Origin: Acinetobacter gyllenbergii CIP 110306 = MTCC 11365
GTDB lineage: Bacteria; Pseudomonadota; Gammaproteobacteria; Pseudomonadales; Moraxellaceae
Assembly (NCBI RefSeq): GCF_000413855.1
Contig: NZ_ATGG01000010.1
Location: 1 to 64,000 of the forward strand
DNA: 64,000 nt
Direction of reading: 5' to 3'
The notes below the pieces were generated by a model. It saw only the letters and a program-made list of their open reading frames with translations, was not told the origin of the DNA and did not search any database. Numbering within the stretch: position 1 is the first letter of the stretch; every line of letters starts with the position of its first letter. Positions 15,929-24,800 of this stretch are shown piece after piece. The position numbers and the translations under genes were made by a program.

Positions 15929-18028
15929 ATGCGCATTGAAAAAATTAAAGTAGAAGGTTTTAGGCTTCTGGAGAATGTCGAATTCGGATTGGAAGAGAAT
16001 TCAACTGTAATTGTTGGACGTAATAATAGTGGAAAGACATCTTTTACCAGTATTTTTGATTGTTTTTGTGGTGAATCTGGAACAAGATTTCGGCTAGAGG
16101 ATTTTTCAGTTTTATCACGAGAGAAATTTTTAAAAGCTAAAGAATTAAGAGAGGCGGGGGAAAGTTCAGAAGTAATATTCGAAGCACTTCCTCGAATTTC
16201 TCTTACACTTACATTTCAATATAATAAACTTTCTCCTGATTTAGGTTCTCTATCCCCTTTTGTTATTGATTTAGATGAAGACTCTACAACGGCTATTGCG
16301 CGAGTTGAGTATCGGCCTATTTTGAAAAATATGCATTTGCTTTTTGACCTTACCCCATCTTCCGCAGTGGTTGAACCTCGTACACATTTTTATAAAAATT
16401 TGAAGGGTAATTTGTCTAAAGCTTATGGGGTTCATGTAAGTGCAGTTGATCCTACTGATATTACAAATACGAGAGATTTTGAAGGCACATCTGCTTTAAC
16501 AGCATTATTACAATGTAACTTTGTATTAGCTCAAAGAAATCTTGATAAAACAAAACTAGGGGATGCTGATGTAATAGGTAAATTGCTTAGTGAGCTATTT
16601 AAGACAGCTACAGCACCATCTGCTGCTGAGGCAGATCAAAATTTAGCTATAAGATTAAAGCAATCTGTTGAAAATATTGAGCATAATGTCCAACTCGACT
16701 TTGATGGTATGCTTAAAGAATTATTACCAGTTATGAACGTAATGGGATTCCCAAGTCTTAATGATACTGAGATAAGACCAGAGACATCATTAAACGTGGA
16801 ATCATTATTATCAGGGCATACTAAGGTCGTTTATAGCGGAGTTGATGGAGTACATTTACCAGAAGGGTATAATGGTCTAGGAACCCGTAATTTGATTTAC
16901 ATGTTGCTACAGTTAGCAAGCTATCACAAAATCTATAGATCAAAATCAATTAGCCCCGCTACTCATTTAATATTTATTGAAGAGCCAGAAGCTCATTTAC
17001 ATCCTCAAATGCAGGAGGTTTTTATCAATCAATTAAATGTGGCTGTTCAAAAATTATCAGAAAATTATTCTAACAAAGATAAATGGAATATCCAGTTTGT
17101 TATCACAACACACTCCCCACATGTTGCGAATGCTGCAAAATTTGATGCTGTTAGATATTTTTATAATGAAATTCATAAGATAGAAAACGTACGTCAGACA
17201 AAGGTTAAAGATTTTAAGAAGGGGTTGAGTAGTATTTCTGTTAAAGATCAAAAATTTTTACATCAATATATGACCTTAACGAAATGTGATCTTTACTTTG
17301 CTGATAAAGCTATCTTAGTTGAAGGGACAACAGAACGTTTATTAATGCCAAAGTTATGTCAATTAGTTGATGAGTCTCTTGATGAACCACAAAAACTAGC
17401 CAGACAATATGTTACTTGTGTTGAGGTTGGTGGAGCACATGCGCATATTTTTTACCCACTTCTTGACTTTCTGGAGTTGAAAACGTTAGTAATCACTGAT
17501 CTAGATTCAACAAAAAAAGGCAAAATAACTAAGAATGGAAAACAGGAAGATGCATGGGTGAAATGCCCAGTAGTTGATGGTCAGAATACATCTAATGCTG
17601 CCATTAAAAACTGGTTTTATCCTAAAGAAGTCGATGATACTGGTAAAGTTAAGAAAAAAGCTAAAAATGAGGATAGTCAAATTTCCCCGTCAGTCTTGAT
17701 TGCTAAAACTGCTCAAGAGAAACAAATTAAGTTCCGTAGAATTGCATATCAAATACCAGAAGATCCAGAAACTAATATATGCGCTAGAAGTTATGAGGAT
17801 GCTTTCATATTAGCTAATCTTTCTAAATTTGAATTACCTGAAGGACAAGATATTGCTGTTGCTGCTTGGGAAAAAGCACAAGGGCTTATTAAATCTGATT
17901 TCGCCTTAGAATATGCAATTCTAATAGAAGATTGGTCGGCACCAAGATATATCAAGGAAGGTCTAATTTGGTTATCTGAAATGGACACTATAAAAAAATC
18001 AAACTATGAATTAACTACAGGCGAATAA
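15929..18028 (+). CDS. gajA: GajA-like OLD-family ATPase/TOPRIM endonuclease (Gabija)
   Basis: I chose the ATG at 15929 (699 residues), preceded by GGGG at a suitable distance; an in-frame TTG upstream at 15917 is less likely. The N-terminal ABC/SMC-type ATPase has Walker A GRNNSGKT (30-37), Walker B FIEEPEAHLHPQ (E351/E352) and the H-loop THSPH (H395). The C-terminal TOPRIM nuclease has LVEGTTE with E465 and the ITDLDS motif with D524 and D526. This is the OLD family. With a UvrD-like helicase gene five bases downstream it matches Gabija, in which GajA is a nucleotide-regulated DNA nickase acting against phage. It is longer than the best-studied GajA (under 600 residues). Confidence 0.87.
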   Translation: MRIEKIKVEGFRLLENVEFGLEENSTVIVGRNNSGKTSFTSIFDCFCGESGTRFRLEDFSVLSREKFLKAKELREAGESSEVIFEALPRISLTLTFQYNKLSPDLGSLSPFVIDLDEDSTTAIARVEYRPILKNMHLLFDLTPSSAVVEPRTHFYKNLKGNLSKAYGVHVSAVDPTDITNTRDFEGTSALTALLQCNFVLAQRNLDKTKLGDADVIGKLLSELFKTATAPSAAEADQNLAIRLKQSVENIEHNVQLDFDGMLKELLPVMNVMGFPSLNDTEIRPETSLNVESLLSGHTKVVYSGVDGVHLPEGYNGLGTRNLIYMLLQLASYHKIYRSKSISPATHLIFIEEPEAHLHPQMQEVFINQLNVAVQKLSENYSNKDKWNIQFVITTHSPHVANAAKFDAVRYFYNEIHKIENVRQTKVKDFKKGLSSISVKDQKFLHQYMTLTKCDLYFADKAILVEGTTERLLMPKLCQLVDESLDEPQKLARQYVTCVEVGGAHAHIFYPLLDFLELKTLVITDLDSTKKGKITKNGKQEDAWVKCPVVDGQNTSNAAIKNWFYPKEVDDTGKVKKKAKNEDSQISPSVLIAKTAQEKQIKFRRIAYQIPEDPETNICARSYEDAFILANLSKFELPEGQDIAVAAWEKAQGLIKSDFALEYAILIEDWSAPRYIKEGLIWLSEMDTIKKSNYELTTGE

Positions 18029-18033
18029 GTAGC

Positions 18034-19767
18034 ATGAGTGAGATTCTAGACAATCCAGCAATAATTGCAGCTCAACTAGCTGAAGCAAAAATTAATGCAG
18101 CTATAAAAGCAGGACGAAGTTTCCGACTAGAAGCTGGCGCAGGTGCGGGAAAAACATTTTCTTTAGTTCATGCTCTAAAATCCATTATTAAAGAGCGTGG
18201 TAGATCATTAACGCAAACAGGTAAAAAAGTAGCTTGTATTACTTATACGGAAGTTGCAAGAAATGAGATTGCCCAAGAAATTGAAGACCATCCAGCAATT
18301 TTAGTCGATACTATACATGGATTCTCATGGGCTTTTATGCGCCAATTTCAAAAAGCCATAAGAGAGATTCTTATTGAAGATGATTCAAGAAAAGAAAAAG
18401 TTGAACAAGGTGGTGGCATTGGGTCTAAATCAGTGGAATACGAGTTGGGCTTTTTTGGTGTTAATGATCAGAAAATTACACTGAGTCATGATGATATCCC
18501 AACGATGATGGCTAAATTACTAAATAAAGAAAAGTTTCGGAAAATATTTAGCAATCAGTTTCCGGTAGTTTTTATTGATGAATATCAAGATACCAATCGC
18601 CAATTTATGGATGCTATTACAGAGTATTTCTTAAAACCAAAGGTGGGACCACTTTTTGGTCTTTTTGGAGACCATTGGCAGACTATTTATGGTAGTGAAT
18701 ATGAATTGGCAGAGTATCCAATCGAAGAGATTGCAAAGGGATCAAATTTTCGATCAGTTCCAGCAATTGTAGATATATTAAATAATTTAAGACCAGACTT
18801 ACCACAAGCTGTCAGTTCGCCAGATGCCAAAGGTGAAGCTAGATTTTTTCATACTAATTCTTATAAGGGGACACGAACAGATGAGAGAAGTTCTAAAGAT
18901 GATTTACCAATAGATATAGCTCGATCTACTCGTACAAGTTTGATACAGAGGCTACAAAATGAGGGGTGGGATATTGAAAAAACTAAGATACTGATGTTAA
19001 GCCATAATGTTTTAGCATCTGAACAAGGATACCCTCAATTAATTAAAGTATTTGACGGACGTAATGATCAATTTGCTAAAAAAGAAGACCCTGTAATAAA
19101 ATTTTTTGCAGAAATAGTTGAACCAATGAGTGTTAGCTATAGCTTATCAAATTATGGTGAAATGTTTAAAATCTTTGGCTCAAGGCCTGCAATAACGAAG
19201 CATGAAGATAAATCTTGTTGGCGACGGGATATGGATCAATTATTAAAACTAAGACAAGAGGGGACTATAGGGCAAGTGATAGATCATCTTAAGCAGACAA
19301 AACGTCCCTCCCCCCCAGATAGAGTGCTTAGACGAGATGATGAGCTTATTTCTCTAAGAAATTCACCTGACACGGAAATGTCTTCAACACTACTTCGTTA
19401 TAATAAATTAAGAGAAATTCCATATAAAGAAGTAATCGAAGTTACAAAGTTTATTGAAAAGCAAACTCCATTTGCAACTCAGCACAGTGTTAAGGGGGCA
19501 GAGTTTGAGAATGTATTAGTAGTTTTAGGTGGTGGATGGAATAATTATAAATGGCCACAGCTTCTCGAGTTGCTTGAGACTAAAAAGTTGACTAATGCAA
19601 ACACAAAAGGTTTTTATAGAGCTCGTAATCTTTTCTATGTATCTATTTCTCGCCCAATGACGAGACTGGCCGTGTTAGCTACTCAGACATTATCTGATAC
19701 AGCACTTGTAACAGTGAATAATCTATTTGGAAGTGAGAATGTAATAGAATTAAGTTTAGATACATAG
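18034..19767 (+). CDS. gajB: GajB-like UvrD/Rep helicase (Gabija)
   Basis: 577 residues of superfamily 1A helicase. Motif I is GAGAGKT (35-41), Ia is CITYTEVARNEI, II is FIDEYQDTN (D182, E183), III is LFGDHWQTIY, IV is FRSVPAIVDIL, V is HSVKGAEFENVLVV and VI is VSISRPMTR (R540). All the catalytic motifs are intact. In Gabija, GajB senses DNA ends or single strands made during phage infection, consumes nucleotides and activates GajA. The five-base spacing indicates translational coupling with gajA. It is somewhat longer than the best-known GajB (about 490 residues), with the extra length around 270-450. Confidence 0.87.
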   Translation: MSEILDNPAIIAAQLAEAKINAAIKAGRSFRLEAGAGAGKTFSLVHALKSIIKERGRSLTQTGKKVACITYTEVARNEIAQEIEDHPAILVDTIHGFSWAFMRQFQKAIREILIEDDSRKEKVEQGGGIGSKSVEYELGFFGVNDQKITLSHDDIPTMMAKLLNKEKFRKIFSNQFPVVFIDEYQDTNRQFMDAITEYFLKPKVGPLFGLFGDHWQTIYGSEYELAEYPIEEIAKGSNFRSVPAIVDILNNLRPDLPQAVSSPDAKGEARFFHTNSYKGTRTDERSSKDDLPIDIARSTRTSLIQRLQNEGWDIEKTKILMLSHNVLASEQGYPQLIKVFDGRNDQFAKKEDPVIKFFAEIVEPMSVSYSLSNYGEMFKIFGSRPAITKHEDKSCWRRDMDQLLKLRQEGTIGQVIDHLKQTKRPSPPDRVLRRDDELISLRNSPDTEMSSTLLRYNKLREIPYKEVIEVTKFIEKQTPFATQHSVKGAEFENVLVVLGGGWNNYKWPQLLELLETKKLTNANTKGFYRARNLFYVSISRPMTRLAVLATQTLSDTALVTVNNLFGSENVIELSLDT

Positions 19768-19790
19768 AGTTGGTTTCAACTTATGTATCT
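19758..19790 (+). terminator. Terminator after the Gabija operon
   Basis: AGATACATA plus AGTTG (with one bulged G) pairs with CAACT plus TATGTATCT around GTTT, followed by T-rich sequence. The 5' arm overlaps the end of the helicase gene. It separates the defence operon from the convergent integrase gene. Confidence 0.65.
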
Positions 19791-19839
19791 AACTTTTTAA
19801 ACATTTTTTTTGGGAAAAAATAAAGAATTTATACCTATA

Positions 19840-21063
19840 CTATAGATTATTATTTTTATCCCAACTATCTACATGTTCAGCCCACCATTGCATCATCGTT
19901 TTACGATCATTTAACCATTGAGCATGATTGTACGATGCCCTTGTTTTATTATCTGAAACGTGGGCAAGTTGTATTTCAACCCAATCCTTATTAAAACCAT
20001 TCTCATTAGCCACAGTGGATGCAGTTGCTCTTAGAGTATGCATCCTGAACTCTAATTTCATATTACTCAGGGCTGTATTCAATGTGGTTTTACCCATCAT
20101 TTCCCCGTCTTCTCCTGCAAATATATATTCACTATCTGGATAAAGTGCAAATTGCTCTTTTATGATTTCAATGGCTTGGTCAGATAATGGTACAACATGT
20201 ATTCTGTTCTTTTTCATATTGCGCTTGCCAGCCAAAATATCAGCCCTTGATACTGCTGGAATCGTCCATGTCTTATCTTCAAAGTCAATATATTCCTTTT
20301 TACCTCGACGTATCTCAATGCTTCTAAGCCATGTGTATATTGCGGCTTTAATAGCATTTCGTGTGCTAATTGAGCCACCGTATGCATTGAGCTTAAGCAT
20401 AAGTACTTTTTTTTCAGACTCAGTTAATGGTCTGGCATGGGTTACATCTGGCTGTTTAATGTAACCCCTAAGAACATAAGTAGGATCTATAGAAATACGT
20501 TTTGTGATAATTGCATATTCCATAACCTCACCAATGATTTGTCTTACAAAAATCCCTTTAACTTCTCCTGTGCCTCTTCCTGATTTTTTGATTCTTGCCA
20601 TAGTGCTATCAAGCACAGTTTTAATATCAATAGAGTCAATCTCATGAATAGGTTTGTTACCAATAAGAGGGTAAACATCTTTCTCAAAATAACTGCTTCG
20701 GCGTTGTTCCCATTCCTTGGATTGTTGAGCTTTTCGGGAATTTATAAATTCACTTGCGACTAACCGAAATGTACCATTATTTGCTTTAATTGCTTCAAGA
20801 CGTTCATTTTTCTGGTGACCTATTGGGTCTACTCCTTTGGCAAGTTGCTCTCGATATTCAATAGTTTTTAATCGAGCATATGCTAAAGTAATTTCAGGAT
20901 ATTTACCGATTGTGAGCATTTTTGCTTTAGTAAGAAAGCGGTAACGATAACGCCAGAATTTGCTACCAGATGGGCGGACTTCTATACAGAGCCCTGAATG
21001 ATCAGCCATGCGGTATAATTCTTCACGTGGTTTTAATCTTTTGATTTTTAAATCGTTCAGCAT
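19840..21063 (-). CDS. P4-type tyrosine integrase
   Basis: 407 residues. The N-terminal arm-binding domain (about 1-85) is of the DUF4102 type found in genomic-island integrases and is followed by a SAM-like core-binding domain (100-200) and the catalytic domain. Catalytic residues visible are R247 (WLRSIEIRR), H342 and R345 (MHTLRAT), H368 (QLAH) and the nucleophile Y378 (ASYNHAQW), so the enzyme looks intact. It would integrate and excise the surrounding island. It is convergent with the Gabija genes and its start faces the repeat-rich region 21060-21260. No tRNA gene is visible beside it. Confidence 0.93.
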   Translation of the reverse strand: MLNDLKIKRLKPREELYRMADHSGLCIEVRPSGSKFWRYRYRFLTKAKMLTIGKYPEITLAYARLKTIEYREQLAKGVDPIGHQKNERLEAIKANNGTFRLVASEFINSRKAQQSKEWEQRRSSYFEKDVYPLIGNKPIHEIDSIDIKTVLDSTMARIKKSGRGTGEVKGIFVRQIIGEVMEYAIITKRISIDPTYVLRGYIKQPDVTHARPLTESEKKVLMLKLNAYGGSISTRNAIKAAIYTWLRSIEIRRGKKEYIDFEDKTWTIPAVSRADILAGKRNMKKNRIHVVPLSDQAIEIIKEQFALYPDSEYIFAGEDGEMMGKTTLNTALSNMKLEFRMHTLRATASTVANENGFNKDWVEIQLAHVSDNKTRASYNHAQWLNDRKTMMQWWAEHVDSWDKNNNL

Positions 21064-21066
21064 ATG

Positions 21067-21116
21067 TTGTGAGTAACGCTATTTTTGAAAGGGCTTACTC
21101 ACAATCTTACTCACAA
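21067..21116. repeat. Repeats TTGTGAGTAA / TTACTCACAA (x2) at the integrase start
   Basis: TTGTGAGTAA at 21067-21076 is the exact inverse of TTACTCACAA at 21095-21104 and of a second direct copy at 21107-21116. Three copies of a 10-mer in 50 bases immediately upstream of the integrase start look like binding sites for the integrase arm domain or its regulator. Confidence 0.65.
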
Positions 21117-21383
21117 AAATTGGTAATTGCATGTATTACATTGTTATGGAAGGTTAGAATAAAAATATCGTTGAATCAATTGGATAGGTTGTAATGTGAT
21201 TTGTATTTATAGAAGGTTAGATTGTTAATTGGCATGATGTAATACATCTAAGCCTAGATCAAAAAATCCCTGCATATGCAGGGATTTTTTACGTTTGTAG
21301 AATGGTAAAAGCCAAGATAATACGCTAATTCATATTTATAACTTTAAAAATTTAATAGAACATAAATTGCTGGGAGCCTATAC
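21117..21383. other. Putative attachment/control region at the island edge
   Basis: Together with the repeats at 21067 this is a 320-base non-coding stretch. It contains the 11-bp inverted pair ATGTATTACAT (21131-21141) and ATGTAATACAT (21237-21247), and two direct copies of GAAGGTTAGA at 21149-21158 and 21212-21221. It also has a perfect palindromic terminator at 21261-21290. I find no tRNA, tmRNA or gene fragment that would identify the integration target. The right island boundary is likely within or near this stretch, because core genes begin after it. Confidence 0.5.
21261..21290. terminator. Perfect 30-base palindromic terminator
   Basis: AAAAAATCCCTGCAT is followed directly by its exact reverse complement. 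With A-run before and T-run after, it works in both directions and would insulate the island from the gene at 21384. The gene it originally served is not evident. Confidence 0.8.
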
Positions 21384-22121
21384 ATGTATAAATCTTGCTG
21401 TTTCATTGTGATATGCAGTCTATCGGGATTCCAAGCCCATGCTGAAAGCATTAAAGAATCTTTTGCGGGGGAGACCAAAGTCTTTTTGAATATCTATGGA
21501 TTTGCTGCCGATATTGATGGAGTGATTGGCTATCAAGGTTTGAACTATCAACTTGATCAGCCCTTCAAAGATACAGCTGATGCCCTTGATCAGGCTCTCA
21601 TGGGACATTTAGAAATAAATAAAGGCAAGTGGGGGATTTTCTCTGATATTCAATATGTGAAAACTGAAGAGAAAAAACAAGTTTATTCATTTCCTGTGGT
21701 TTTATCGACTAAAGTTAATCTTAGTAATTTAGGTATTTATTACCGAGCCTATGAACAATTTCCCGATGGTCAGGGGCTGGTTATTGAGCCGAGTTTAGGT
21801 GTGAATTATACCGACTTAGAAGGTGTGTTAGGGGCGTTGGGTAAGCAAGTTTCTGTTGGAGAGGATTGGTATGAATATTTTGGTGGAGTAAGGCTTCGCT
21901 ACAATAATGATTCACCTTGGAATCTTGCTGCTCAATATACCTATGGTACGGAACAGACTCAAATCGCACAGGCATATTTAGGTTATCGTCAAAAAGTATT
22001 TACAGCACCTGTAAACTTTAGAGTGGGTTACCGTTATGTATCCCAAGACTATAAAAATGGCAGTTTTAAATGGGATACGGTACAACAAGGTCCTGTCATT
22101 GGTATCGGGGTTGGATTCTAA
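21384..22121 (+). CDS. Outer membrane beta-barrel protein, unknown function
   Basis: 245 residues with a signal peptide (cleaved after AHA, about residue 20). The rest alternates polar and aromatic residues in strand-length segments (for example WGIFSDIQYVKTE, LGIYYRAYEQ, WNLAAQYTYG, FRVGYRYVSQDY) and ends in a terminal strand finishing with Phe (GPVIGIGVGF), the signal read by the Bam machinery. This suggests a small 8-12 strand barrel. I do not recognise a specific family or substrate. The gene stands alone, downstream of the palindromic terminator. Confidence 0.65.
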   Translation: MYKSCCFIVICSLSGFQAHAESIKESFAGETKVFLNIYGFAADIDGVIGYQGLNYQLDQPFKDTADALDQALMGHLEINKGKWGIFSDIQYVKTEEKKQVYSFPVVLSTKVNLSNLGIYYRAYEQFPDGQGLVIEPSLGVNYTDLEGVLGALGKQVSVGEDWYEYFGGVRLRYNNDSPWNLAAQYTYGTEQTQIAQAYLGYRQKVFTAPVNFRVGYRYVSQDYKNGSFKWDTVQQGPVIGIGVGF

Positions 22122-22178
22122 GCCGATGAAATAAATGAAGAGAAGAAATAGTCATCCTGTTTCTTCTCGATCTCAAAA

Positions 22179-22553
22179 TTATTTCAATAAAATAATCATC
22201 CATGTAAAGAAAATAATTGCTAAAGAGACAAATTGCGCGGCGCTGCCCATGTCTTTGGCATTTTTAGACAGCGGATTTTTTTCTAAAGAAACGCGATCAA
22301 CCACGGCTTCAATTGCTGAGTTAAACAGTTCCACAATAATCGCCAATAAGCAGACAGCAACCATCAGGGCCTGTTCAACAGCTGAGACATGGAGGAAAAA
22401 ACTAAGTGGGATGAGAATCACGTTCAGCAATAGGACTTGTCGGAAGGCGGCTTCATAGCGAAAAGCTGCTTTAAACCCAGCAACTGAATAGCCTGTTGCA
22501 TTTAAAATCCGTTTAATGCCATTTTTGCCTTTATAGGGAGAGTATTGCGTCAT
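22179..22553 (-). CDS. dgkA: Diacylglycerol kinase
   Basis: 124 residues with three membrane helices. It carries the conserved signature ELFNSAIEAVVDRVS (about 80-94) and the N-terminal RILNATGYSVAGFKAAFRYEAAFRQ, both typical of DgkA. It phosphorylates diacylglycerol to phosphatidic acid in the inner membrane, recycling lipid produced by envelope glycan synthesis. The length matches the E. coli enzyme (122). The gene is convergent with the outer membrane protein gene and divergent from pdxB. Confidence 0.93.
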   Translation of the reverse strand: MTQYSPYKGKNGIKRILNATGYSVAGFKAAFRYEAAFRQVLLLNVILIPLSFFLHVSAVEQALMVAVCLLAIIVELFNSAIEAVVDRVSLEKNPLSKNAKDMGSAAQFVSLAIIFFTWMIILLK

Positions 22554-22743
22554 TACGATTGAGGAATGATAGAAAGCTCTAGTATAAGAGCAAAGATGTT
22601 GCAGTAAATTGGCAATATGTCGTATGCGTGTACGAAGGTTAGACTTTTTCTGTCATTTAATCGGCACTGTGATGTATTTAAGAATTGTCAATTGGGATCA
22701 CGCTAAGGATAATAAGTGCAGACTTATTGAAGGACATTTCTGC

Positions 22744-23811
22744 ATGAAAATTATCGCTGATGAAAATTTGGCATTTACCGATTATTTCTTCGCGGAATTT
22801 GCAGAAATACAACATCGGGCAGGGCGTACCCTGACCCATGTTGATGTACAGGATGCCGATGCATTGTTGGTGCGCTCTGTCACCAAAGTGAATCATGCTT
22901 TAATTGATCAAACGAAAATTAAATTTGTAGGCAGTGCTACCATTGGCACCGATCATCTAGATATTCAGGCACTCGAACAACAACATATTGCTTGGAGTAA
23001 TGCCGCAGGCTGTAATGCACAAGCTGTTGCAGAATATGTGATTACCGCGTTGCTACATTTAGATATCAATCTCTTGGAAAAAAATAAAGCCTTTACTTTA
23101 GCTATTGTGGGGCTTGGCAATGTCGGTCGTCGTCTTGCTGTGATGGCGCAACTCCTTGGCTGGAATGTAGTTGGTTATGATCCTTATGTACAGCTAGCAG
23201 ACATCGAAAATGTTTCTTTTGAAGAACTATTAAAACATGCTGATGCCATTTCGATTCATGTGCCTCTGACCAGATCAGGTGATTTTCCCACACAGCACTT
23301 ATTTGATACCGCTGCTTTGGCTGCGATGAAACCTTCAGCTATTTTAATCAATAGTGCGCGTGGACCCGTGATTCAACAGTCTGCATTAATGGCAGATATT
23401 GTTGCGACGCAGCGTCAAGTCGTTCTCGATGTTTTTGAGTTCGAGCCTGAAATTTCAGAACAGTTATTGGATATGTTGGCTTTAGCAACGCCACATATTG
23501 CGGGTTATAGTCTGGAAGGTAAGGCCAGAGGCACACAGATGATTTATGAAGCCTTTTGCAATACTTTTCAGCATGAGGTATCGAAGCAATTTGAAAGCCA
23601 ATTGCCAAGCGTAGAGCAGTATTTTGAACAGCAAGATTTAAAAACTGTGCTTAAACAGCATCTCACTCAGATTTATGATATTAAAGCTGATGATCAGCAA
23701 TTGCGTGCTTGTGTACAAGCGGGCAAGGTTGAACAAACAGCATTTGATTTACTCCGCAAAAATTATCCTTTACGCCGTGAATGGGCTGCACACGGTGGAC
23801 CAAAAGCATGA
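22744..23811 (+). CDS. pdxB: Erythronate-4-phosphate dehydrogenase
   Basis: I chose the ATG at 22744 (MKIIADENLAF), the start typical of PdxB; the frame is open further upstream. The protein has 355 residues: a D-2-hydroxyacid dehydrogenase fold with the nucleotide-binding loop VGLGNVGRR (about 120-128), INSARGPVI, and a C-terminal dimerisation domain. It catalyses the second step of DXP-dependent pyridoxal phosphate synthesis, oxidising erythronate 4-phosphate. Its stop overlaps the epmA start (ATGA). Confidence 0.95.
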   Translation: MKIIADENLAFTDYFFAEFAEIQHRAGRTLTHVDVQDADALLVRSVTKVNHALIDQTKIKFVGSATIGTDHLDIQALEQQHIAWSNAAGCNAQAVAEYVITALLHLDINLLEKNKAFTLAIVGLGNVGRRLAVMAQLLGWNVVGYDPYVQLADIENVSFEELLKHADAISIHVPLTRSGDFPTQHLFDTAALAAMKPSAILINSARGPVIQQSALMADIVATQRQVVLDVFEFEPEISEQLLDMLALATPHIAGYSLEGKARGTQMIYEAFCNTFQHEVSKQFESQLPSVEQYFEQQDLKTVLKQHLTQIYDIKADDQQLRACVQAGKVEQTAFDLLRKNYPLRREWAAHGGPKA

Positions 23812-24791
23812 ATCAAGTAATGAAAAGCTACCAACCGACCTGTTCAATTGAGGCCTTAAAAGCACGTGCAGAGATGTATCACAAGATTCGTCAGTTCTTT
23901 GTACAACGTAATGTTTTGGAAGTAGAGACTCCGATTTTATCGCAGGCAGGCGTTACAGATGTGCATTTGGCTTCGGTACAGGTACAGCGTCATATTCATG
24001 GCAAATTAAATACCCAGTATTTACAGACCTCGCCTGAATTTCCAATGAAACGTTTATTGGCCAGTGGCAGTGGTTCGATTTATCAAATCTGTAAAGTGTT
24101 TCGTGATGATGAGCATGGTCGTAAGCATAATAGTGAATTTACCATGTTGGAATGGTATCGACCGGGATTAGACTTAAAGGGCTTGATGCATGAAACTGCA
24201 GATCTGTTAGAAACCTGTTTGGCACATCGTTTTGGCGATATTCGTCCAGTTGTTCTCAGTTATAAGCATGCGTTTCAGGATCGTTTAGACATTAATCCTT
24301 TGCAAGCGAGCTTGAAACAACTCAAAGATACAGCCAATCGTGTTGGGCTTAATCTTGATTTGGGTGATGATCGTCTAGCTTATATGGACTTGTTATTCTC
24401 ACACTTTGTAGAACCGAGTCTAGGCTTCGATGCACCTGTATTTTTGACCGATTTTCCACCTGAAATGGCATCACTGGCAAAAGTTAAACAGGATGAGGAT
24501 GGTGAGCCAGTTGCAGCTCGTTTTGAAGTTTATATTGAAGGCCTAGAGTTAGCCAATGCCTACGATGAGTTATTAGATGCTGAAGTTTTAGCATCTCGTT
24601 TTGAGGCCGATAATGCAGAACGTGCAAAGCAGGGTTTGGCTGTGATTCCAACGGATCAATATTTACTGGCAGCTTTACCCCATATGCCTGAATGTTCGGG
24701 TATTGCTTTGGGTATCGACCGCTTACTTATGGTTGCCATGAATCAAGTCAAAATTGACCAAGTGATTGCATTTCCTGCTGAGATTGCCTAA
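23808..24791 (+). CDS. epmA: Elongation factor P (R)-beta-lysine ligase
   Basis: 327 residues from the ATG at 23808, which overlaps the pdxB stop by four bases. It is a truncated class II lysyl-tRNA synthetase catalytic core lacking the anticodon domain. Motifs are VLEVETPILSQAGVTDVHL, FRDDEHGRKHNSEFTMLEW and GIALGIDRLLM. EpmA attaches beta-lysine to EF-P and so relieves ribosome stalling at polyproline. An in-frame ATG at 23820 is an alternative start. Confidence 0.94.
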   Translation: MNQVMKSYQPTCSIEALKARAEMYHKIRQFFVQRNVLEVETPILSQAGVTDVHLASVQVQRHIHGKLNTQYLQTSPEFPMKRLLASGSGSIYQICKVFRDDEHGRKHNSEFTMLEWYRPGLDLKGLMHETADLLETCLAHRFGDIRPVVLSYKHAFQDRLDINPLQASLKQLKDTANRVGLNLDLGDDRLAYMDLLFSHFVEPSLGFDAPVFLTDFPPEMASLAKVKQDEDGEPVAARFEVYIEGLELANAYDELLDAEVLASRFEADNAERAKQGLAVIPTDQYLLAALPHMPECSGIALGIDRLLMVAMNQVKIDQVIAFPAEIA

Positions 24792-24800
24792 TTACAATGT

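Noticed and set aside
21117..21383. tRNA or tmRNA attachment gene next to the integrase
   Set aside because: I looked for a CCA-ending acceptor and T-arm GTTCRA pattern on both strands and saw none.
22135..22458. Plus-strand frame over dgkA
   Set aside because: It is antisense to a clear DgkA gene with conserved motifs; its product looks like no protein family.
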